A stretch of DNA of 6,424 bases from Flavobacteriaceae bacterium. Lineage in GTDB: Bacteria > Bacteroidota > Bacteroidia > Flavobacteriales > Flavobacteriaceae. Each line of letters begins with the position of its first letter. Positions within the stretch are counted from its first letter, which is position 1. The stretch is taken from contig NZOY01000006.1 in NCBI GenBank assembly GCA_002695445.1, forward strand, positions 1 through 6,424, read 5' to 3'. Below the pieces are notes generated by a model, which saw nothing but the letters and a program-made list of their open reading frames with translations, searched no databases and had not been told where the DNA came from. Of the stretch, positions 1-6,424 are shown piece after piece. A program made the position numbers and the translations under genes.

Positions 1-1
1 C

Positions 2-490
2 CTAGAGAGAGAGTTGATTAATATTAGAGCTGGAAAAGCTAACCCCGTAATGCTAAAAAATGTTATGGTTGAGTACTATGGTACACCTACTCCTTTAAGT
101 CAACTGTCTAATATAAATACCCCGGATGGGAGAACTATCACAATTCAGCCTTGGGAAAAATCTATACTTCCTGAAATTGAAAAAGGAATTTTAAATGCAA
201 ATTTAGGTTTTAATCCCATGAATAATGGTGAATCAGTTATTATTAATGTTCCGCCTTTAACTGAAGAAAGAAGAATAGAGCTGGTAAAATTAGCGAAAGC
301 GGAGACTGAAAACGCTAAAGTGAGTATTAGAAACGCTAGAAAAGATGCAAATAATGATATTAAAAAATCCAATTGCTCCGAGGATATTCAAAAAAATGCT
401 GAAATTGATATTCAAGAATTAACCGATAACTATATTAAAAAAGTTGATAGTATTTTTGCATCCAAAGAAAAAGACATTTTAACAGTTTAG
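2..490 (+). CDS. frr: Ribosome recycling factor, 5'-truncated by the window edge
   Basis: Ribosome recycling factor works in the cytoplasm. With EF-G it splits the post-termination 70S complex so that the subunits can be reused. The frame is open from base 2 and gives 162 residues before TAG at 488-490. E. coli RRF is 185 residues, and alignment from memory places the first visible residue near E. coli position 20, so about 19 codons are missing. The TTG at 14 is not a true start, because the RRF-like sequence (LEREL, then the IRAG motif) already runs before it. Visible family landmarks are YYGTPTPL at fragment residues 25-32 (hinge/domain II region), PPLTEERR in the returning helix, and IRNARKDAN. 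In the last, fragment Arg110 and Arg113 match E. coli Arg129 and Arg132, which contact 23S rRNA. The C-terminal helix ends in KEKDILTV, typical of the family. Nothing suggests damage. pyrH often precedes frr but would lie outside the window. Confidence 0.97.
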   Translation, partial: LERELINIRAGKANPVMLKNVMVEYYGTPTPLSQLSNINTPDGRTITIQPWEKSILPEIEKGILNANLGFNPMNNGESVIINVPPLTEERRIELVKLAKAETENAKVSIRNARKDANNDIKKSNCSEDIQKNAEIDIQELTDNYIKKVDSIFASKEKDILTV

Positions 491-502
491 TATTTTAGAT
501 TA

Positions 503-514
503 TTGGGTGCCCAA
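503..514. repeat. Short inverted repeat just ahead of the RND exporter start codon
   Basis: TTGGG-TG-CCCAA is a perfect 5+2+5 inverted repeat, ending three bases before ATG 518. It stands out as a G/C cluster in an A/T-rich gap. In RNA a two-base loop is too tight, so the likely form is a four-pair stem (UUGG/CCAA) with a GUGC loop in the ribosome-binding zone. It could tune initiation, act as a small operator, or be chance. Confidence 0.4.
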
Positions 515-517
515 ATT

Positions 518-2908
518 ATGGTTGAAAATACAAAAAGGGGATTTTGGGAAACTTTAGCTAACTTAATTTTAAGAAATCGTATACTGATACTAATAGCCAT
601 TTTTATGGCTACTCTTTTCTTTGCTTCTAAGTGGCAATACATGCGATTTACCTTTACAGAAGCAAACCTTCTTCCAGATACTCATTCTGAAAATATAGAA
701 TATGAAGCTTTTATTAACAAGTTTGGAGAGGAGGGAAACCTTATTGTGATAGCAATTAAAAACCCCGATTTTTTTACTGAAAAAATCTTTTATAAATGGA
801 AAAGATTAAATGAAAAAATCAATAGTTTCTCCGAGATAGATTTCATTTTATCAGTTAATAACGTTAAGGAGTTAATTAAAGATGAAAAAGAAAAAAAATT
901 TATTCTTCAAAATGCACTAGGGGATGACAATATGAATAATAATACCTTAGAAACCTTCAAGCAAAAATTACTTCTAAAACTCCCTTTTTATTATAATATA
1001 TTATACAGTTCTGATGGAAAATCAATAAGAACTGCAATATATATGGATAAAAATATTGTTAATACAGTCCAAAGGAAAGAATTTATTTTTCAGACTTTTC
1101 TCCCATTGATTAAATCATTTGAGGAAGAGACTGGATTAGATGTTAGGGTTTCTGGAATGCCATACATCAGAACACTTAATGCTCAAAATATTATCGATGA
1201 AATAGGAGTTTTTGTTTTTTCAGCCATGCTACTCACAACTTTTATATTTTTTCTTTTCTTTAGGTCTTATCGTGCCACATTTATATCAATGTTTGTTGTA
1301 ATAATTGGTGTTATGTGGGCATTTGGGGTTTTGGGATGGTTAGGTTATGAAATTACTATACTAACGGCCTTAATTCCTCCTCTTATCATCGTAATTGGTA
1401 TACCAAACTGTATTTTTTTAATCAATAAATACCAACAAGAGGTAGCAAAACATGGTAACAAAACAAAGTCACTTAGACAAGTTATCATAAAAATTGGCAA
1501 TGCTACATTAATGACTAATCTAACGACTGCATCAGGATTTGCTACGTTTATACTTACTGATAGTAAAATTTTAAAAGAATTTGGAACTGTAGCCTCAATT
1601 AACATTATAGCTATCTTTCTTCTATCATTACTAATAATTCCAATTATTTATAGTTTTATGAATCTTCCAAGTAAGAAGCATCTAAAACACTTAAATAATA
1701 GTTTTATCAACAAGTTTATAAAATGGATGGAAGATAAAGTGAGATACAAAAGAATTAATGTTTTTATTATCTCTATAATCAGTCTAATCTTTGGAATAAC
1801 TGGAATTTATCAAATTAATATATCAGGAAGTATAATTGAAGATATGCCGAAAAAATCTAATTTTTTTAAGGATATTTTATTTTTTGATGAGGAGTTTAAT
1901 GGTATAGTTCCAATTGAAATTATAATTGACACAAAGCGTAAGGGAGGTACCAATCGTTTGTCTACACTAAAAAGGATTGACAAATTGGAAGCTTTTATAA
2001 ATAAGGTTCCTGAACTTTCCACGCCAATATCTACTGTTAAAGGAATTAAGTTCATTAAGCAAGCCTATTACAATGGAAATCCAAATTATTATAAACTTCC
2101 CACCGCCCAAGAAAATAGTTTCATATTACATTACTTGAAAAATGCTAATGAATCGAAAAGCTTAATGAAAAATTACGTTGACAGTACTGCTCAATTTACA
2201 AGGGTTACAACCTTTATGAAGGATATCAAAACTGAAAGAATTGAGGAAATTGAAGTTGACCTATTAAAAGAAATTAATAAGATTTTTCCCTCTAATAATT
2301 ATAATGTAAAACTAACTGGTAAAGCATTACTTTATTTAAAAGGTACCCATTATCTAATTCGAAACTTAATCTTCTCATTATCCCTTGCTATACTTTTAAT
2401 TGCATTGTTTATGGCTTACATGTTTAGGTCATTTAAGATGATCCTAATTTCATTGATTCCTAATTTACTTCCATTAATTATTACTGCTGGAGTGATGGGT
2501 TTCACTGGTATCCCCCTTAAACCATCAACTATTTTAGTTTTCAGTATAGCTTTTGGAATTTCTGTTGATGATACGATTCACTTTCTGGCTAAATATCGTC
2601 AAGAATTATTGGCAAATAATTGGAAAATAAAGCCTGCAGTTTTCAGTTCACTTAGGGAGACCGCAATTAGTATGTTTTACACCTCCATTGTTCTATTTTT
2701 TGGATTTGCAGTTTTTATGTCTTCCAATTTTGGTGGAACTGTAGCGCTTGGCGGTTTAGTATCAGTTACACTATTGTTTGCAATGCTTGCTAATCTTATT
2801 CTACTTCCTTCATTACTTATTTCTCTTGAGAATTTAGTAAGCAATGAAAAGGTGTTGAAAGAACCTAAAATAAATATCATCTCCAATGAGGATAATAAAA
2901 AAGCTTAA
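518..2908 (+). CDS. RND-superfamily exporter, MMPL/HAE3-like, two-repeat membrane protein
   Basis: This is a 796-residue inner-membrane protein with the duplicated RND architecture. TM1 is at about residues 21-37 and is followed by an extracytoplasmic domain to about 225. TM2-TM6 occupy about 229-380. TM7 is at about 413-432, a second extracytoplasmic domain runs to about 610, and TM8-TM12 fill about 613-770. Each half shows the MMPL-type block of five clustered helices with an FRS turn after the second helix (248-250 and 636-638). The second half carries the relay motif with Asp684, Asp685 and His688 before AKYRQE. The matching site in the first half reads IPNCIFLINKYQQE and has no acidic pair. 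Such proteins usually couple proton entry to export of lipids, hopanoids or other hydrophobic compounds; the substrate cannot be told here. At about 800 residues it is shorter than AcrB-type pumps, and no adaptor or outer-membrane channel gene lies nearby. I chose ATG 518 (MVENTKRG) over the in-frame TTG at 503, which falls inside an inverted repeat. The 27-base gap after frr suggests co-transcription. Confidence 0.9.
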   Translation: MVENTKRGFWETLANLILRNRILILIAIFMATLFFASKWQYMRFTFTEANLLPDTHSENIEYEAFINKFGEEGNLIVIAIKNPDFFTEKIFYKWKRLNEKINSFSEIDFILSVNNVKELIKDEKEKKFILQNALGDDNMNNNTLETFKQKLLLKLPFYYNILYSSDGKSIRTAIYMDKNIVNTVQRKEFIFQTFLPLIKSFEEETGLDVRVSGMPYIRTLNAQNIIDEIGVFVFSAMLLTTFIFFLFFRSYRATFISMFVVIIGVMWAFGVLGWLGYEITILTALIPPLIIVIGIPNCIFLINKYQQEVAKHGNKTKSLRQVIIKIGNATLMTNLTTASGFATFILTDSKILKEFGTVASINIIAIFLLSLLIIPIIYSFMNLPSKKHLKHLNNSFINKFIKWMEDKVRYKRINVFIISIISLIFGITGIYQINISGSIIEDMPKKSNFFKDILFFDEEFNGIVPIEIIIDTKRKGGTNRLSTLKRIDKLEAFINKVPELSTPISTVKGIKFIKQAYYNGNPNYYKLPTAQENSFILHYLKNANESKSLMKNYVDSTAQFTRVTTFMKDIKTERIEEIEVDLLKEINKIFPSNNYNVKLTGKALLYLKGTHYLIRNLIFSLSLAILLIALFMAYMFRSFKMILISLIPNLLPLIITAGVMGFTGIPLKPSTILVFSIAFGISVDDTIHFLAKYRQELLANNWKIKPAVFSSLRETAISMFYTSIVLFFGFAVFMSSNFGGTVALGGLVSVTLLFAMLANLILLPSLLISLENLVSNEKVLKEPKINIISNEDNKKA

Positions 2909-2934
2909 ACCAATTTTATAAATAACCTATCTTT

Positions 2935-4386
2935 ATGGCGAAAAAAAATGCAATGAAAAGCTACCGATTAGTTGACATACTTTCTAAGCCTAATAAATAC
3001 AAAAATTTGACAGTTAAAGGCTGGGTAAGAACTTTTAGAGGAAACCGGTTTATTGCTCTAAACGATGGCTCTACAATAGAAAACCTTCAGTGCATAGTAA
3101 ATTTTGAACAAACAGATGAGTCTCTACTCAAAAAAATAAATACTGGAGCCGCTCTAGAAATTGAAGGTGAGTTAATTAAAAGTCTGGGAAAAGGTCAATC
3201 TGTAGAATTATTGGTTAAGTCTATAATCATTCTAGGTGAAGCAAATCCTGAAAAATATCCAATACAGCCAAAAAAACACAGTTTTGAATTTTTGAGAGAA
3301 AAGGCTCACTTGCGCGTCAGAACTGCCACATTTAGTTCAGTGATGAGAATTCGCTCTATGCTTTCATTTGCAATACACCAATTTTTTCAAGAAAAGGGCT
3401 TTTGTTATATCCACACCCCAATTATAACAGGAAATGATGCTGAGGGAGCCGGTGAGATGTTTAGAGTAACTGTTCTAAATCCTAAAAATCCTGAATTGAA
3501 TGATGAAGGAAATGTAGATTTTAAAAATGATTTTTTTGGAAAGGAGACTAGTTTAACTGTATCAGGACAGCTTGAAGCCGAAACTTATGCTCAAGGGCTG
3601 GGAAAAGTATATACCTTTGGCCCAACTTTTCGAGCTGAAAACTCTAATACTGCGAGACATTTAGCTGAATTTTGGATGGTTGAGCCAGAAATGGCTTTTT
3701 GTGATTTAGATGATAACATGAATGTTGCGGAAGAATTTATTAAATATACGTTAAGTTATATTTTAGAAAGATGTGAAAAAGATTTGATTTTTTTGGATCA
3801 ACGTTTTGTAAATGAAGAAAACTCAAAACCAAAAAATGAAAGAAGTGAAATGGGATTAATTGAGAAAATAAAATTTGTAGTTGACAATAATTTCAAAAGG
3901 GTTTCCTACACTGAGGCAATTGAAATTTTAAAAAAATCCAAACCTAATAGGAAGGGTAAGTTTAAATATATTATTAAAGAGTGGGGAACAGATCTTCAAA
4001 GTGAGCATGAAAGGTTTCTGGTAGAAAAATATTTTAAAACTCCCGTTATTTTATTTGACTACCCAGCTGAAATAAAAGCTTTTTACATGAGAATAAATGA
4101 AGATAAAAAGACTGTAAGTGCAATGGATATTTTATTTCCAGATATTGGTGAGATTGTAGGAGGCTCCCAGAGAGAGGAAAGATTGGAAGTTCTTGAGAAA
4201 AGAATTGAAAAAATGGGAATTGATAGAGATGAACTTTGGTGGTATCTTGACTTAAGAAGGTTCGGTAGTACCCCTCACAGTGGATTTGGCCTTGGTTTTG
4301 AACGTCTTGTTCAATTCGCTACAGGTATGAGTAATATTAGAGATGTAATTCCTTTTCCTAGAACTCCACAAAATGCCTCATTTTAA
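2935..4386 (+). CDS. asnS: Asparaginyl-tRNA synthetase
   Basis: This is a cytoplasmic class IIb aminoacyl-tRNA synthetase that charges tRNA-Asn with asparagine using ATP. It has 483 residues, slightly longer than the 466 of E. coli. An N-terminal OB-fold anticodon-binding domain lies at about residues 8-100 (VKGWVRTFRGNRFIALNDGS). The catalytic core follows: motif 1 around 150-165 (FFQEKGFCYIHTPIIT), motif 2 around 229-253 with FRAE at 232-235, and motif 3 around 450-464 (GFGLGFERLVQFATG) with Arg457 as the ATP-binding arginine. The stretch VSGQLEAETYAQGLGKVYTF and the ending NIRDVIPFPRTP support AsnRS over AspRS or LysRS. ATG 2935 lies 26 bases after the exporter stop. A second in-frame ATG at 2953 (MKSYRLVDIL) begins closer to the first OB-fold residues and could be the true start. 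A run of eight A residues sits between the two. No T-box-like leader fits in the short gap, so expression probably depends on read-through from upstream. Confidence 0.96.
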   Translation: MAKKNAMKSYRLVDILSKPNKYKNLTVKGWVRTFRGNRFIALNDGSTIENLQCIVNFEQTDESLLKKINTGAALEIEGELIKSLGKGQSVELLVKSIIILGEANPEKYPIQPKKHSFEFLREKAHLRVRTATFSSVMRIRSMLSFAIHQFFQEKGFCYIHTPIITGNDAEGAGEMFRVTVLNPKNPELNDEGNVDFKNDFFGKETSLTVSGQLEAETYAQGLGKVYTFGPTFRAENSNTARHLAEFWMVEPEMAFCDLDDNMNVAEEFIKYTLSYILERCEKDLIFLDQRFVNEENSKPKNERSEMGLIEKIKFVVDNNFKRVSYTEAIEILKKSKPNRKGKFKYIIKEWGTDLQSEHERFLVEKYFKTPVILFDYPAEIKAFYMRINEDKKTVSAMDILFPDIGEIVGGSQREERLEVLEKRIEKMGIDRDELWWYLDLRRFGSTPHSGFGLGFERLVQFATGMSNIRDVIPFPRTPQNASF

Positions 4387-4435
4387 TCAAATTTGCTGAA
4401 TTAACTTTTTTATCTTTATTTAAGTATTTGTTTAT
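4387..4435 (+). other. asnS-rpoN intergenic gap, no convincing signal
   Basis: This 49-base A/T-rich gap is the largest between the plus-strand genes. It has the 8-base palindrome CAAATTTG (4388-4395), TTTG at 4392-4395 and TATCTTTA at 4411-4418. The latter two resemble the -33 and -7 elements of the Bacteroidota housekeeping sigma factor. The separation is only 15 bases instead of about 19-21, and the last base of the -7 element is A rather than G. There is no Shine-Dalgarno sequence before ATG 4436. Confidence 0.3.
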
Positions 4436-5887
4436 ATGCTAAAACAACAGCTTCAATTAAAACTTTCCCAAAAACTATCTCCTCAGCAGATTCAGCTGAT
4501 GAAGCTAATTCAGATGTCTACATTAGATCTTGAACAACGTATTCAATCAGAGATTGGGGAAAATCCTGCCTTAGAAAAAGGAATGGAAAATGAAAATGAT
4601 GAAATCTCATCTGACCAATTTGATGATTATCAAAAGGATCAAAATATAAATACTGAAGATATAAATATCGATGCTTATCTAAGTGATGATGAAACTCCTA
4701 GTTATAGAGCTCAAGCAAATAATCAATCTAATGATGAAAAGGAAAAAATGATTCCTTTATCTGGAGGTGTAAGCTTTCACCAATATTTAGAAGCCCAATT
4801 GCAGAGTTTAATTTTAAATGACTTTGAGAGACCCATAGCTGAATTTTTGATTGGAAGTATTGATAATAGTGGTTATCTAAGAAGGACGTTAGTGGATCTT
4901 ATCGATGATCTGGCCTTTACACAAAATACAGTTGTTGATGAATATCAATTAAAAACTGTATTAGATAAAATTCAGTCATTAGACCCTCCAGGAGTGGGTG
5001 CGAGGTCACTTAAAGAGTGCCTATCAATTCAATTGTCAAGAAAAGAAACAGATAAACCTTTAATCAGCTTATCCAAAAAAATAATTGATACTGCATTTGA
5101 TGAGTTTTCAAGGAAACATTACAAAAAACTTCAAGACCGATTTAATATTAATGAAGATGAGCTTAGAGCTGTATTTGATGAGATTTCTAAATTAAATCCA
5201 AAGCCTGGAGGTGCTCTTTCAGAGGGTGGTCAAAATAATCATATTGTTCCGGACTTTATTCTCACCATTGAAAACGGATCCCTTAATGTAACATTAAATA
5301 GAAGAAATACTCCTGATCTAAGAGTTTCAAATAGTTATAAGGAAATGCTCTCAGGTTATGCTAATGCACCAGAAAAAAATAAGTCAATGCAAGAGGCAGT
5401 ATTATTTATCAAGCAAAAATTAGATGCAGCAAAATGGTTCATAGATGCTATTGAGCAGCGCCATCAAACTTTATTTTTGACCATAAATGCGATTGTGGAA
5501 TATCAAAAAAGTTATTTCCTCTCAGGGGATGAGGAAAAGTTAAAACCTATGATTCTTAAGGATATTGCGGATAAAATTGAAATGGATATTTCTACTGTTT
5601 CAAGAGTAGCAAATAGTAAATATATTGATACTCCATATGGAGTAAAATTATTGAAAAGTTTTTTTTCAGAGGGAATTAAAAATGATGATGGTGAGGATGT
5701 TTCAACCATTGAAATAAAAAAATTTTTAAAGGATTTAATTATTAATGAGAATAAGAAAAAACCATTAACTGATCAAATAATCTCAATATTACTTAAAGAA
5801 AAAGGGTATAATATTGCCCGAAGAACAGTAGCGAAATACAGAGAACAACTTGATATTCCTGTAGCAAGATTACGCAAATCTATATAG
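4436..5887 (+). CDS. rpoN: RNA polymerase sigma-54 factor
   Basis: Sigma-54 directs RNA polymerase to -24/-12 promoters and needs an AAA+ enhancer-binding protein to open them. The protein has 483 residues and all three regions. Region I (about 1-47) is Gln/Leu-rich, with LKQQLQLKLSQKLSPQQIQL and then GENPALE. Region II (about 48-105) is acidic and low in complexity. Region III begins with the core-binding domain (about 107-300), with landmarks SLDPPGVGARSLKECL at 181-196 and LNPKPGG at 253-259. A helix-turn-helix lies at about 373-395 (LKDIADKIEMDISTVSRVAN). The RpoN box at 461-470 reads ARRTVAKYRE, the canonical sequence that reads the -24 element, and is followed by a 13-residue tail. Start ATG 4436 gives exactly the expected N-terminus. 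The gene sits 49 bases after asnS. Its partner activators are not encoded here, so the regulon cannot be inferred. The stop TAG at 5885-5887 touches the stop of the opposing gene. Confidence 0.97.
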   Translation: MLKQQLQLKLSQKLSPQQIQLMKLIQMSTLDLEQRIQSEIGENPALEKGMENENDEISSDQFDDYQKDQNINTEDINIDAYLSDDETPSYRAQANNQSNDEKEKMIPLSGGVSFHQYLEAQLQSLILNDFERPIAEFLIGSIDNSGYLRRTLVDLIDDLAFTQNTVVDEYQLKTVLDKIQSLDPPGVGARSLKECLSIQLSRKETDKPLISLSKKIIDTAFDEFSRKHYKKLQDRFNINEDELRAVFDEISKLNPKPGGALSEGGQNNHIVPDFILTIENGSLNVTLNRRNTPDLRVSNSYKEMLSGYANAPEKNKSMQEAVLFIKQKLDAAKWFIDAIEQRHQTLFLTINAIVEYQKSYFLSGDEEKLKPMILKDIADKIEMDISTVSRVANSKYIDTPYGVKLLKSFFSEGIKNDDGEDVSTIEIKKFLKDLIINENKKKPLTDQIISILLKEKGYNIARRTVAKYREQLDIPVARLRKSI

Positions 5888-5892
5888 CTATA
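5883..5892. repeat. Palindrome formed by abutting stop codons of rpoN and the PorT-like gene
   Basis: TATAGCTATA is a perfect 10-base palindrome centred on TAG|CTA, where the plus-strand TAG of rpoN (5885-5887) meets the complement of the minus-strand TAG (5888-5890). The symmetry at the centre follows from two identical stop codons meeting end to end. The flanking bases extend it by two on each side, which may be chance. Confidence 0.6.
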
Positions 5893-6424
5893 GTATATAA
5901 AAAATTAAGCCAATTTTTATCAATCTAATTTCAGTATTAAAGTGATTTTTCATGAATATATTTTGGTCATAAATACTATCTAAATCAAATTCAACTAATA
6001 TATTCCAAGTGTTGTAACCAAGTGAAAGATACACAGCTTTATTTCGATTCCTGATAAAGTTATCTTTAAAGTTTCCGCCTGTAAAACTTTTGAATTGAGC
6101 GTTTAAATTAATCTTATATTTTAGCCCTCCATATAGTCTCCAAAAATCAGTCTTATTTAATGTAGATGTCCGTAAACGAAATTCAAATGGAAAAATAAGG
6201 CTAGAAACTTTTTGAATATTCTGATTATTATTCAATATTGAAAAACTAAGTTTTCCTCGCTCATCATTATCTAAATTTAGATTAGAGAAGATCTTATCAA
6301 AACCATAGCCCAAACCCAAAGCTATAGCCATGCCTCCTTTTTTATTCAAAGGAACATCTCTTAAAAATCCTATTTGGAAATTGTTAGAAAAACCATTTTG
6401 CTTGAAATTATCTATTGACTCCTT
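5888..6424 (-). CDS. PorT-like outer-membrane beta-barrel protein, 5' end beyond window
   Basis: Reading leftward from the right edge, the frame is open for 178 codons and ends at TAG (5888-5890). A TTG at 6347-6349 could be taken as a start, but the 25 codons before it are open and fit the family (FQIGFLRDVPLNKK). I therefore treat the gene as running off the window. PorT-type proteins are about 230-250 residues, so the signal peptide and first strands are probably missing. Alternating hydrophobic/polar segments with aromatic ends suggest beta-strands: AIALGLGYGF (34-42), LIFPFEFRLRTST (76-88), FWRLYGGLKYKINL (94-107), AVYLSLGYNTWNILVEF (130-146) and IRLIKIGLIFYIL (166-178). The FRLRTST...FWRLYGGLK pattern and the IGLIFYIL terminus resemble flavobacterial PorT/SprT-family proteins as I remember them. 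True PorT/SprT is an outer-membrane protein needed for type IX secretion. Whether this copy is that protein or a paralogue in the same barrel family (OMP_b-brl_2) cannot be settled here. It converges on rpoN and must have its own promoter to the right. Confidence 0.75.
   Translation of the reverse strand, partial: KESIDNFKQNGFSNNFQIGFLRDVPLNKKGGMAIALGLGYGFDKIFSNLNLDNDERGKLSFSILNNNQNIQKVSSLIFPFEFRLRTSTLNKTDFWRLYGGLKYKINLNAQFKSFTGGNFKDNFIRNRNKAVYLSLGYNTWNILVEFDLDSIYDQNIFMKNHFNTEIRLIKIGLIFYIL
5900..5918. terminator. Weak A/T-only hairpin at the convergent rpoN / PorT-like junction, possible bidirectional terminator
   Basis: AAAAATT (5900-5906) pairs perfectly with AATTTTT (5912-5918) around the loop AAGCC. 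The transcript therefore folds the same way in both directions, with a U-rich 3' arm on each strand. It starts 13 bases after the rpoN stop and lies inside the last codons of the opposing gene. The stem has no G/C pairs, so intrinsic termination would be weak. It is the only candidate I see after rpoN. Confidence 0.3.

Larger units (their letters stand above)
2..5887 (+). other. Probable transcription unit frr - RND exporter - asnS - rpoN
   Basis: Four consecutive plus-strand genes are separated by only 27, 26 and 49 bases. None of these gaps contains a strong G/C-stem hairpin followed by a T-run. None contains a well-spaced Bacteroidota -33/-7 promoter (TTTG, about 19-21 bases, TAnnTTTG). 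Read-through from upstream of the window is therefore the simplest model. The widest gap, before rpoN, is the likeliest place for a secondary promoter. This is inferred from spacing only. Confidence 0.5.

Noticed and set aside
145..372. Minus-strand open frame of 75 codons opposite frr
   Set aside because: Lies wholly within frr, with hydrophobic low-complexity translation typical of antisense to charged coding sequence and no recognisable domain.
14..490. A start for frr at TTG 14
   Set aside because: RRF-like sequence continues in frame to the left edge, and the family needs about 19 more residues. The gene is cut by the window.
1345..2886. Three minus-strand open frames (1345-1605, 1810-2055, 2677-2886) opposite the RND exporter
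   Set aside because: All lie inside a strongly supported gene in the other orientation. They show no domain and no separate initiation signals.
2928..2935. TATCTTTA as a -7 element for asnS
   Set aside because: It runs into the start codon, has no TTTG at the right distance, and its last base is wrong.
4392..4418. Bacteroidota-type promoter (TTTG ... TATCTTTA) ahead of rpoN
   Set aside because: The spacing is 15 bases rather than about 19-21, and the -7 element lacks its final G. Such partial matches are frequent in A/T-rich sequence.
5659..5666. T8 run in rpoN, and similar A/T runs such as A8 at 891-898, as programmed frameshift sites
   Set aside because: The frame stays open and collinear with family motifs on both sides. 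Such runs are expected at this base composition.
5512..5709. Minus-strand open frame of 65 codons opposite rpoN
   Set aside because: It overlies the conserved sigma-54 DNA-binding region and has no recognisable product.
5888..6349. A complete 153-residue minus-strand protein starting at TTG 6349
   Set aside because: The frame is open through 6424, and the extra 25 codons match the PorT-like pattern, so this is an internal codon of a truncated gene.
1..6424. CRISPR array, tRNA, rRNA, transposon ends or a defence system
   Set aside because: I found no spaced direct repeats, cloverleaf-like sequence, transposase motifs or terminal inverted repeats. Nearly every base lies in five recognisable genes.

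Overview
The window is a low-GC stretch (roughly one third G+C by eye) that reads as chromosomal core sequence from a member of the Bacteroidota. Lineage evidence: the order frr, MMPL/RND exporter, asnS, rpoN; a PorT-like outer-membrane barrel protein next to rpoN; and no Shine-Dalgarno-like sequence ahead of any of the three complete plus-strand genes, which is common in this phylum. A flavobacterial or cytophagal, possibly marine, relative is plausible, but I cannot assign a genus.

Layout. Positions 2-490 hold the 3' part of frr (ribosome recycling factor), whose first ~19 codons lie before the window. Positions 518-2908 encode a 796-residue, two-repeat RND/MMPL-type membrane exporter. Positions 2935-4386 encode asparaginyl-tRNA synthetase (asnS). 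Positions 4436-5887 encode RNA polymerase sigma-54 (rpoN). These four share the plus strand with gaps of 27, 26 and 49 bases, and probably form one transcription unit. On the minus strand, 5888-6424 holds the C-terminal 178 codons of a PorT-like outer-membrane beta-barrel protein. Its 5' end lies beyond the right edge. Its stop codon directly abuts that of rpoN.

How they relate. frr and asnS are translation housekeeping genes. rpoN supplies an alternative sigma factor that needs ATP-dependent activators, none of which are encoded here. The exporter and the PorT-like protein act at the cell envelope. No functional pathway joins all five; the cluster looks like inherited synteny.

I see no mobile elements, CRISPR arrays, tRNA or rRNA genes, and no convincing new system. 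The points most worth a second look are the loss of the acidic relay pair in the N-terminal half of the RND exporter, the zero-gap convergent stop codons with a weak A/T hairpin, and a small inverted repeat just before the exporter's start codon.
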